Origin: an uncultured Gammaproteobacteria bacterium
GTDB taxonomy: Bacteria; Pseudomonadota; Gammaproteobacteria; Pseudomonadales; Pseudohongiellaceae
Assembly (NCBI GenBank): GCA_903926285.1
Contig: CAIYIP010000356.1
Span: 1-5,210 of the forward strand
DNA length: 5,210 bases
Direction of reading: 5' to 3'
Shown here: one piece after another, positions 1 through 5,210 of the stretch
Layout of the letters: each line of letters starts with the position of its first letter
Position numbering within the stretch: position 1 is the first letter of the stretch
The notes under the pieces: generated by a model
What the model was told of the DNA's origin: nothing
Database searches by the model: none
What the model saw: the letters and a program-made list of their open reading frames with translations, nothing else
Made by a program: the position numbers and the translations under genes

Positions 1-71
1 AGACTATAAGCTTGCAGGGAATACTACTGAATATTCGGCTAATACTCGGCGCCTTAACAGAGTGCAGCGAA

Positions 72-1004
72 TCAGGCGGTATTACGATGCTTTAGTGTCT
101 CTTGCTGCTGGGCTTTTTCAGTCGGGGTATCACCAGGAATACTCAATGCCTCAAGAATAGCAAGAGCAAAAAGCGGTAGGGTCTGGAACGGTGTCTTGAT
201 TGAAAGGCCTTCTACTTTGAACGTTGTGTGACGATCGCCGGAGCCAGCGATAGTCGCCGCTGCAGCCTCTGTAGCAGCAATAACGTTTACAGGATCATGA
301 GTGGCAATATACGCATCCACAGCGGCAATAGTTGCCGCTTTTGCCGCCGGAATTATCGGTACACTCTCGGGTGTAGTCTCGCCAAACTTCTCCGCGAAAT
401 GCGCATACACCTGGTTGACCGTCAGCGATTTGCCATTTTTGTAGAACATGGACTGGTTTGCGTGAGCCGCCGCCGGGACAATGTTTTCTGCCTTGAGATG
501 AGGATTATCATCAAGTGTCGCCAGAAATCTCGTAGCTCCACCGGCTCCCAGAAAATGCGCCATGTACATCTCGGCATTGCCAACCTTGCGACCGAGACTT
601 TGTTCAAGGCTTGTCTGATTATCTTTTGCGAGCTCGGCCGCCATCATCGCTGCAATGCGAGGATTGTCGCGCATAGCGAGTATTTCCCGGCGAAATTCTG
701 GATCTTTCACCTCAAGCTCACCTTTGCTGTCACGCGTAATTGCGGCAGTTGCCTTGCCCAGGCCATGAGCATCACCATGGCGATCAAGGGTTTCGATCCA
801 GGTTTGATCAATGAATTGAAAGAGGCCGCGCGCAGAAGACGTTGCCGCCTGCGCCTGGGGATTCAAACTGCTTTCGGCTGAGGCCTTTTGCATCAGATAG
901 GAAAAATCGACACCAGTCTCTGCGCTCGCCTGCCGTATGGCAGTGACGACATCCGAGCGGGCGCCCTGGGGAAGGGAAGCAACACTGCCTGGCTGGTTGA
1001 GCAT
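72..1004 (-). CDS. Lytic transglycosylase-like protein (SLT domain) without signal peptide
   Basis: Predicted 310-residue peptidoglycan lytic transglycosylase, which would cleave the MurNAc-GlcNAc bond of the cell wall. Seen: an SLT-type core with ASAESSLNP at residues 41-49, where E44 is the expected catalytic glutamate, then ARGLFQFIDQTW at 58-69 (the usual GLFQF block) and MYMAHFLGAGGATRFL at 146-161, which fits the later conserved Tyr/His-containing block. The N-terminus is polar and has no Sec, Tat or lipoprotein leader. The tail is Ala-rich (about 217-255), with one short hydrophobic stretch near 275-289 and a polar end. The ATG at 1002-1004 has a weak AGAG ribosome site six bases upstream. 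Known: similar leaderless SLT proteins with the AES...GLFQF pattern occur widely in Proteobacteria, some near flagellar or phage genes; neither is seen here. How it would reach the periplasm is unknown. It stands alone, divergent from the next gene. Family call confident; cellular role not. Confidence 0.85.
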   Translation of the reverse strand: MLNQPGSVASLPQGARSDVVTAIRQASAETGVDFSYLMQKASAESSLNPQAQAATSSARGLFQFIDQTWIETLDRHGDAHGLGKATAAITRDSKGELEVKDPEFRREILAMRDNPRIAAMMAAELAKDNQTSLEQSLGRKVGNAEMYMAHFLGAGGATRFLATLDDNPHLKAENIVPAAAHANQSMFYKNGKSLTVNQVYAHFAEKFGETTPESVPIIPAAKAATIAAVDAYIATHDPVNVIAATEAAAATIAGSGDRHTTFKVEGLSIKTPFQTLPLFALAILEALSIPGDTPTEKAQQQETLKHRNTA

Positions 1005-1024
1005 GCGGTTCTCTGAAGCTATGG

Positions 1025-1039
1025 TTTACATTCTGTAAA
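1025..1039. promoter_or_regulatory. Candidate operator: TTTACA-N3-TGTAAA dyad
   Basis: A perfect 6+6 base inverted repeat with a three-base spacer (TTTACA TTC TGTAAA) ends 21 bases upstream of the transglycosylase ATG. Size and symmetry suit a dimeric helix-turn-helix repressor, and the location would cover that gene's promoter. No regulator gene lies in the window, and a repeat this short can arise by chance in a few hundred bases, so this is only a candidate. Confidence 0.22.
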
Positions 1040-1303
1040 AGCAACTTTTGTGCCTAAGACGCGAGTTGCGCAAAAGAGTCAGGCGACGTCATCAGTCCGA
1101 TAAAGGATTTAGCTCTTCTCGAGCTGCCTTGCTGGGGAGTAAATTCTTGCCTTCGAAGTGGATAGCCCGTTGGCAAGCAGGCAGGCTAGAATGCGGAGGA
1201 TGGGAATCATTGTTTGATGGTCCGGCATATAAACATTTCCACAATCACTATAAGAATAGGGCGCACAAGAGATGCGCTTGATACGAGCATGAATTTAACT
1301 ATC

Positions 1304-1310
1304 GAGGGGA
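1304..1310 (+). promoter_or_regulatory. Ribosome binding site fixing the start at 1316
   Basis: GAGGGGA lies five bases before the ATG at 1316-1318. It favours this start over the in-frame ATGs at 1214 and 1289, which would put 34 or 9 extra residues in front of the Tat leader. Confidence 0.75.
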
Positions 1311-1315
1311 GCATT

Positions 1316-2239
1316 ATGTCGGGCATCAACAGAAGAGACTTTATGACCGTATCCGCAGGAGTAACTGCACTGGCTGCGGGTGCTGCAAGTTTGCCCAAGG
1401 CTCGCGCCGCAGATTCATCGGGGCTGATTGTGTGTATGCACGGCATAACTTCCAGCGGCGCTGATTTTCGCACCTGCATGGAAGGCTGGGCTCGGGCCGG
1501 CATCAAGGCGGCCGAACCCGATCTGCTCAAGGCACGTGAATATGAAATGACAAATGGCGCAGGATCTGCACGCAAATTAATGGACGACCTTGGCTTGAAA
1601 GCCTATTCATCCACCAATCAATTGCAGCTTGAAGAAACGAGCGAGCAGCGCGCCGCTGCTGTTGAGGAGCTGAAGTGGAAAGTGGTAATGGCCGAATCGC
1701 TGGGTGCCGATCGTATGGTGATTCCTTCGGCCGCCAATCAACCTCACACACTTGCCGATTACGACAAGGTTTACGAAAACCTGCATCAAGCAGCCGAAAT
1801 TGCCAAGCCGCATAACGTCGCGCTGATGGTCGAATTTACGCGCAATTCACGGCTGATTGGCAATGTGCGCAGTAGTCTGAGTGTTGTGCGAGCGGTTAAT
1901 CATCCGCATCTGAAATTCATGATCGACCTGTATCACTTCTGGGCAGGGACGAGTAAGTTTGAAGATCTCGACTTGATCAATAACGGCGAAATTCATCATG
2001 TCCATTTTGCCGATACACCACTCTCTCCACTCGTTGAAGTTGCAGAACAAAAAGACCGTGCGTTTCCGGGTGAAGGTATTGCTCCGCTGCAGCGTATTCT
2101 CAACAAGCTTGTCGAGAAAGGTTACAACCGTGCGCTCTCGCTGGAACTCTTTGACATGACAGTGCGCAACACGGATCCATTTATTATTGCGGGAAGGGCC
2201 ATGGAGACCATCACTCCTTTCATTCGTGGTGTTGGGTGA
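1316..2239 (+). CDS. Tat-exported sugar phosphate isomerase/epimerase-like TIM-barrel protein
   Basis: Predicted 307-residue member of the xylose-isomerase-like TIM-barrel superfamily (AP endonuclease family 2 fold; sugar phosphate isomerase/epimerase, IolE-like group). These enzymes use a divalent metal to isomerise, epimerise or dehydrate sugars and related polyols. Seen: a twin-arginine leader, NRRDFM at residues 5-10, a hydrophobic stretch to about 24, and a likely cleavage site ARA/AD after A31. The barrel follows: E173 (LMVEF), D204 and H207 (FMIDLYHFW), H230 and D233 (HHVHFAD), FPGEG at 250-254 and E277 (SLELF). E173, D204, H230 and E277 match the four metal ligands expected for the family. 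The start was chosen by a strong Shine-Dalgarno and by the position of the RR motif. It is followed 60 bases later by another exported protein, which suggests a shared periplasmic task. The substrate cannot be told from sequence. Export through Tat would let the metal be loaded in the cytoplasm (inference). Confidence 0.9.
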   Translation: MSGINRRDFMTVSAGVTALAAGAASLPKARAADSSGLIVCMHGITSSGADFRTCMEGWARAGIKAAEPDLLKAREYEMTNGAGSARKLMDDLGLKAYSSTNQLQLEETSEQRAAAVEELKWKVVMAESLGADRMVIPSAANQPHTLADYDKVYENLHQAAEIAKPHNVALMVEFTRNSRLIGNVRSSLSVVRAVNHPHLKFMIDLYHFWAGTSKFEDLDLINNGEIHHVHFADTPLSPLVEVAEQKDRAFPGEGIAPLQRILNKLVEKGYNRALSLELFDMTVRNTDPFIIAGRAMETITPFIRGVG

Positions 2240-2250
2240 TTGCAGAAGTA

Positions 2251-2280
2251 TTGACGAAATAGAAATTCAGCCATAACAAT
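2251..2280 (+). promoter_or_regulatory. Candidate sigma-70 promoter for the downstream DUF6152-like gene
   Basis: TTGACG (2251-2256) matches the -35 consensus in five of six positions. It is followed after 17 or 18 bases by a weak -10 (TAACAA 2274-2279 or AACAAT 2275-2280). Transcription would start near 2286, only just upstream of the ribosome site at 2288-2295, so the leader would be very short. It could give the second gene expression independent of the first. Confidence 0.3.
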
Positions 2281-2299
2281 TAATAAAGTGAGGTGAAAA

Positions 2300-3409
2300 A
2301 TGCGTAATTTAGTTGGCAGTATATTCTCTTCAACAGCCTTGGCCCTGTGCCTTGCTGCTGGAACAACCCAGGTCCAGGCCCATCACTCGTTTGCGGCAGA
2401 ATTCGATGCCAATGCGCCAGGTGAACTGACGGGTGTTATCACCGAAGTACGCTTCAGCAATCCGCACGTGCGTTACCGTGTTGCCGTGACGGCAGCAGAC
2501 GGTACGGTGGAGGATTGGGAAATTCAGGTAGGCAGTGTTACCGCATTACGCCCGCAAGGCTGGTTGGCTGACAGTATCAAGGTCGGTGATACCGTGAGTG
2601 TTACCGGGACGCTGGGACGTAACAATGCCAAAAAGATAACGGGTACCGGTATCGAAGTGGCAAATGGACGCAAATTTGGCGCCGCTGCCATTACCGCTGA
2701 TGCTCCGCGAGTGGATCGCAATGCCGTAAACGCGAGTCCGGATATTAACTATGCGCGTGCGCAGATCAATCCGGATCATCCGTTCGATATCAGCGGCCCC
2801 TGGCGTAATAGCTACAAGTTTCGTACAACCGTAGACGATCTTGAACCCAAGCCAACTCCTTACACAGAAGAAGGGCGTATCTTGCGGGAAGCCAACACTA
2901 AATATGATGATCCAGCTTTGCGCTGCATCGCGCTGGGGCTGCCGCGCCTCTTTGGTAACCCCTACAATATGGATATTTATGATGCAGGTGATGAGTATGT
3001 GTTCACGTATGTCGAACACAATGCTGTCCGCCACATTTGGATGGATGGCCGCACACCGCCTGAATATACAGTGCCGACTGCCAATGGTTATTCAGTAGGA
3101 CACTGGGAAGGCAATGATCTGGTAATAGAAACCACGCACCTGTTGCCGGGCTGGCTGGATGGTTCGGGCCTGCCGATGTCAGGTGAAGGCACACGTACCG
3201 TTGAGCGTTATGTTTTCCAGGATGACCATCTGGCTATGGATCGTACGATGACTATCTTCGATCCTTTGTACACCCAGCCGCTGACGCGCGTACGGGGTTC
3301 TGCACGTGAAGCCAATCTTGATGTGTCCGAACAGGAATCATGTGACCCCGCAGGTTATTACACCGATTTGCTTGACGCGGATCTGCTCGAAAAATATCTG
3401 AAGCCCTGA
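2300..3409 (+). CDS. Exported two-part protein: DUF6152-like N-terminal domain plus uncharacterised C-terminal region
   Basis: A 369-residue secreted, probably periplasmic protein of unknown function. Seen: a Sec signal peptide at residues 1-27 (VQA/HH), so the mature chain would begin His-His (H28, H29). C17 is not in a lipobox. Residues 28 to about 125 follow the DUF6152 pattern: HHSFAAEFD, GELTGVITEVRFSNPHV (NPHV at 54-57), DWEIQVGS, GW at 87-88, then a KVGDTVSVTGT stretch that looks like a small beta-barrel. Residues from about 150 onward hold a second conserved region: YDDPALRCIALGLPRLFGNPY (202-222), WMDGR (247-251), GYSVGHWEGNDLVIETTHL (263-281) and VERY (301-304). I recognise this region from uncharacterised exported proteins of Acidobacteria and Gammaproteobacteria but can give it no function. 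C209 and C348 are the only mature cysteines and could form a disulfide. The ATG has an AGGTG ribosome site four bases upstream, and a terminator follows the stop. Probable partner of the preceding isomerase-like gene. Confidence 0.85.
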   Translation: MRNLVGSIFSSTALALCLAAGTTQVQAHHSFAAEFDANAPGELTGVITEVRFSNPHVRYRVAVTAADGTVEDWEIQVGSVTALRPQGWLADSIKVGDTVSVTGTLGRNNAKKITGTGIEVANGRKFGAAAITADAPRVDRNAVNASPDINYARAQINPDHPFDISGPWRNSYKFRTTVDDLEPKPTPYTEEGRILREANTKYDDPALRCIALGLPRLFGNPYNMDIYDAGDEYVFTYVEHNAVRHIWMDGRTPPEYTVPTANGYSVGHWEGNDLVIETTHLLPGWLDGSGLPMSGEGTRTVERYVFQDDHLAMDRTMTIFDPLYTQPLTRVRGSAREANLDVSEQESCDPAGYYTDLLDADLLEKYLKP

Positions 3410-3430
3410 GCGAGTTTCTTGAAAAAAATG

Positions 3431-3464
3431 GAAAGCCTGTTTAGCAATAAGCAGGCTTTTTTTT
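3431..3464 (+). terminator. Intrinsic terminator between convergent genes, possibly bidirectional
   Basis: The arms 3432-3443 and 3448-3459 pair over 12 base pairs with a single T-G wobble (3440/3451). They close on a GCAA (GNRA-type) tetraloop at 3444-3447 and are followed by eight T at 3457-3464. The hairpin begins 22 bases past the stop at 3409. On the minus strand the hairpin is followed by CCA and then seven T (complement of 3422-3428), so it may also end the transglutaminase transcript, whose stop codon (3463-3465) touches the T-run. Confidence 0.92.
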
Positions 3465-4368
3465 ATTTGATGGCAGACGAATCAACAGGCGTAACAGTAA
3501 CCCTGACTTCCAGCTTGTGCTCTCCCCCACCAAGCACTACACCACGTAAGGGTGTGACATCCATAAAATCGCGACCCCATGCCACGATGATAAATTCAAT
3601 GTTGGCTAATTTGCCGTTGGTAGGATCAAACCCGATCCACCCTGTTCCCGGCAGCCAGGTTTCTATCCAGGCATGTGAGGCATCGCTACCAATCAGTTTT
3701 TCAACACCCGGAGGCGGTTCATTGAGGATGTAACCACTCACGTATCGCGCCGGCAGTTTCAGCGAGCGCAAACAACTCAGCATGAGATTGGCAAAGTCCT
3801 GGCACACGCCGCGTTTGTTGAGAAACACTTCTGCAACAGGAGTCGAAATGGTTGTTGCTTCTGTGTCGTAGGCGAACTCCTGACGAATATGCCGGGTGAG
3901 ATCCAGCACAGCTTCGAGCCAGGGGCGTCCGGGCGTAAAAAAGCGTTCGGCGTATTCACGAGTCTGGGGCAGGCACTCCACATGTGGAGAGGATAGGCGC
4001 ATTTCTGCAACTCCGTTGGGCTCAACTGTGTACAGCGACTTGTTCAACGCAGTTTCCCACGGTACGTTCAGCTGCGTGTCGGGAAAATCCTTTGCCATTA
4101 CATCAATTATCGAATTACCAGTTACAACAAGCTTCTCGTGTTGCCGGGTGATCAGAAAACGCACGGAATTATTGCCGTAATAATCGACGATATTGCTCGT
4201 TTCTGTTGGTGGGGGTTGCACGTCAAGAGCGTGGGAGATTACTTTCTGGAATTCCGTGTCGCGCGGCGACAAGTGCGCAAAATGATGGCCGCTCGTAACC
4301 ATCGTCGAATATACGTAAGTGGTTTCGTGGCTGATCTGATACCGCTGTGTTGCTCCCATCAACGCCAT
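3463..4368 (-). CDS. Transglutaminase-like cysteine enzyme (bacterial transglutaminase N-terminal domain plus core)
   Basis: Predicted 301-residue transglutaminase-superfamily protein, a papain-like fold that hydrolyses or transfers amide bonds. Seen: a beta-rich bacterial N-terminal domain at about 8-95 (RYQISHETTYVYS, then HLSPRD and DYYGNNSVRFL), then the core with the catalytic triad: C189 in RGVCQDFANLML, H232 in DASHAWIETW and D248 in GWIGFDPTNG. The end has the usual VAWGRDFMDVTPLRGVVLGGG block and a closing beta strand. It has no signal peptide, so is probably cytoplasmic. Three ATGs compete: 4380 (weak AAGGG three bases away), 4368 (GGAG six bases away, chosen) and 4359 (overlapping the upstream stop as TGATG). 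All three overlap the alpha-E gene, so translation is probably coupled. Known: this family often sits beside alpha-E and circularly permuted ATP-grasp genes in predicted peptide-synthesis or peptide-tagging clusters. Its substrate is unknown. Confidence 0.92.
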   Translation of the reverse strand: MALMGATQRYQISHETTYVYSTMVTSGHHFAHLSPRDTEFQKVISHALDVQPPPTETSNIVDYYGNNSVRFLITRQHEKLVVTGNSIIDVMAKDFPDTQLNVPWETALNKSLYTVEPNGVAEMRLSSPHVECLPQTREYAERFFTPGRPWLEAVLDLTRHIRQEFAYDTEATTISTPVAEVFLNKRGVCQDFANLMLSCLRSLKLPARYVSGYILNEPPPGVEKLIGSDASHAWIETWLPGTGWIGFDPTNGKLANIEFIIVAWGRDFMDVTPLRGVVLGGGEHKLEVRVTVTPVDSSAIK

Positions 4369-5210
4369 GTTGCGCTCCATTCGCCCTTAGCCCCGGGGTT
4401 ATTGAAAAACTGCCGGGTAAGTCGATCGCTCAAGGCAAAACAGGCGCTGTTTAGTTCGTACATCGTTTCCTGCAAACGCGGACTGTCGGGATTAAATTCG
4501 GTATCAACATCGAGTGAGTCCAGCAAGTTTATGCCCGGCAGCAACAGTTCGCGACCAGCGGGGCCATGGCCTTCTTCCAGCTTGCTCAAATAATCGTAAA
4601 TGCCTTTGACCTGGAACATCAGTGCCCTTGGATTGGTTTTGTCGCGAATCAGCAAGTCCAGCACGGGTAACCATTCAGGTTGGGACATGTAACGTGAGCG
4701 ATATGTAATCACCGAATCACACAGTTCAAGCAGCCAGGTCAAACCGGAATTGCGGCCCTGGTTGCAGGCAACGTCTATGACGCGCGTCAGAAACGCGAGG
4801 CGTTCGAGGCGCCGGCCTATAGACAAAAACTGGAAGCCGGCATCGCGTGTCATGCTGTCGAGTGCAAAACCCGCGAGGGTCGTCATGCTGACAATAGTGT
4901 TGTCGAGCAAGTTCAATGCTTTCGAAAGATCCACCTTGCGATTGTAGGCGGGGTCGCGTGTCAGCTGGGTGACGGTGCGCCAGTGATCCAGCGAAAGCCT
5001 GTCGCGCAAGGTGAATGCGATGTGGTTCAGACTGCGTAGATTAGCGGCGAGGCCAAAGGGTTCTTGTTCGAGGGTCACGGTCGCGCGCAGGCGCTCATCA
5101 AGGCTGCGTTCATCGTCTACCATGCCGTACGCGGACAGCAGTGCAAAAATCGGGTTGTCGATGCCATCTTCGTTTTCCTGCAGCACGGCATTGAGGCCGC
5201 CGCGCAGAAG
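4359..5210 (-). CDS. Alpha-E domain protein (DUF403, COG2307 type), 5' end beyond the window
   Basis: The visible C-terminal 283 residues of an all-helical alpha-E protein, found with circularly permuted ATP-grasp enzymes and of unknown biochemical role. Seen, numbering from the window edge: FGLAANLRSLNHIAFTLRDRLSLDHW at 52-77 and the signature RDAGFQFLSIGRRLER at 122-137, then further helices to a C-terminal SDRLTRQFF. The reading frame stays open to 5210, and the family's usual opening (SRVAENLYWMGRYxER type) is missing. The GTG at 5186-5184 is therefore read as an internal codon, not the start. The missing part could be about one short N-terminal segment of a stand-alone alpha-E protein, or a whole ATP-grasp domain if this is the fused form; the window cannot decide. 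The stop overlaps the start region of the transglutaminase gene, so the two form one operon. Confidence 0.9.
   Translation of the reverse strand, partial: LLRGGLNAVLQENEDGIDNPIFALLSAYGMVDDERSLDERLRATVTLEQEPFGLAANLRSLNHIAFTLRDRLSLDHWRTVTQLTRDPAYNRKVDLSKALNLLDNTIVSMTTLAGFALDSMTRDAGFQFLSIGRRLERLAFLTRVIDVACNQGRNSGLTWLLELCDSVITYRSRYMSQPEWLPVLDLLIRDKTNPRALMFQVKGIYDYLSKLEEGHGPAGRELLLPGINLLDSLDVDTEFNPDSPRLQETMYELNSACFALSDRLTRQFFNNPGAKGEWSATWR
4375..4378 (-). promoter_or_regulatory. Ribosome binding site favouring the 4368 start
   Basis: GGAG on the minus strand lies six bases before the ATG at 4368-4366 and inside the final codons of the upstream alpha-E gene. It is better spaced than the AAGGG before the ATG at 4380, and the ATG at 4359 has no clear site. 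Confidence 0.45.

Larger units (their letters stand above)
1005..1315. other. Divergent intergenic region, no supported gene
   Basis: About 310 bases between the divergent transglycosylase and TIM-barrel genes must carry the promoters of both. No convincing sigma-70 pair was found: TAGAAT (1187-1192), TATAAA (1228-1233) and TATAAG (1249-1254) resemble -10 boxes but have no good -35 at 15-19 bases. Short inverted repeats are present: TTTACA/TGTAAA (1025-1039), AGCTC/GAGCT (1111-1125) and CTTGCC/GGCAAG (1146-1177). None is followed by a T-run, so they are not terminators. An open frame from a TTG at 1048 to 1281 codes for an Arg/Lys/His-rich peptide with no recognisable family and is not accepted as a gene. 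No tRNA or known riboswitch pattern was recognised. Confidence 0.6.

Noticed and set aside
20..51. Near-repeats of about 11 bases (AATATTCGGC at 30-39, AATACTCGGC at 41-50)
   Set aside because: Only two good copies are present at the window edge; too little to call a repeat array. The first 71 bases hold no start codon or other recognisable feature.
228..881. A 217-codon plus-strand open frame opposite the transglycosylase gene
   Set aside because: The translation is Cys/Arg-rich with no family resemblance, while the opposite strand encodes a clear SLT domain. It is an antisense shadow.
1111..1177. Short inverted repeats in the intergenic region as a riboswitch or small RNA
   Set aside because: The stems are five or six bases long with long loops or no T-run, and match no known RNA family that I can recognise.
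1172..1186. A sigma-54-like TGGCA...GC element
   Set aside because: The GG and GC dinucleotides are 11 rather than 10 bases apart, and the rest of the consensus is absent.
1048..1281. A 77-codon plus-strand frame beginning at TTG in the intergenic region
   Set aside because: There is no ribosome site, the composition is highly basic and low in hydrophobics, and no family is recognised; it also overlaps the likely promoter region.
1214..1315. N-terminal extension of the TIM-barrel gene from the ATGs at 1214 or 1289
   Set aside because: The strong GAGGGGA before 1316 and the need for the twin-arginine motif near the N-terminus favour 1316.
2345..2353. Lipoprotein signal at C17 of the DUF6152-like protein
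   Set aside because: The residue before C17 is Leu, not Gly, Ala or Ser, and a normal signal peptidase I site (VQA) lies further on.
3419..3733. A 104-codon plus-strand frame from a TTG after the DUF6152-like gene
   Set aside because: It runs through the intrinsic terminator and then antisense to the transglutaminase gene.
4138..4593. A 151-codon plus-strand frame across the transglutaminase/alpha-E junction
   Set aside because: It is antisense to two well-supported genes and its translation shows no domain.

Overview
This window looks like ordinary chromosome from a gammaproteobacterium, probably an environmental or marine heterotroph. Base composition is near 50% G+C by eye. The reasons are protein families: a DUF6152-type periplasmic protein beside a Tat-exported TIM-barrel isomerase, and an alpha-E/transglutaminase pair, are common in such genomes. 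This assignment is inference from families, not from a marker gene. No rRNA, tRNA, CRISPR array, insertion sequence, phage gene or attachment site is visible.

Layout. (1) Positions 72-1004, minus strand: a lytic-transglycosylase-like protein with a clear catalytic Glu motif but no signal peptide. (2) Positions 1005-1315: a divergent intergenic region of about 310 bases with a small dyad next to the transglycosylase start and a strong Shine-Dalgarno before the next gene. (3) Positions 1316-3409, plus strand: two genes 60 bases apart, a Tat-exported sugar-isomerase-like TIM barrel (1316-2239) and a Sec-exported two-part DUF6152-like protein (2300-3409). They may share a transcript, although the gap contains a candidate second promoter. 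(4) Positions 3431-3464: a strong intrinsic terminator placed between convergent genes. (5) Positions 3463-5210, minus strand: a transglutaminase-like cysteine enzyme whose start overlaps the end of an alpha-E (DUF403) gene; the alpha-E gene runs off the right edge of the window.

How they may work together. The plus-strand pair probably acts outside the cytoplasm, the first protein as a metal-dependent isomerase, epimerase or lyase on a sugar-like substrate, the second with unknown function. The minus-strand pair belongs to the widespread alpha-E / transglutaminase / circularly permuted ATP-grasp neighbourhood, predicted by comparative genomics to make or modify a peptide-like product; the ATP-grasp partner would lie beyond position 5210 or be fused to the alpha-E domain. 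The transglycosylase has no visible link to either group. No clearly new system is evident. The most interesting leads are the exported isomerase with its two-part partner, and the leaderless transglycosylase.
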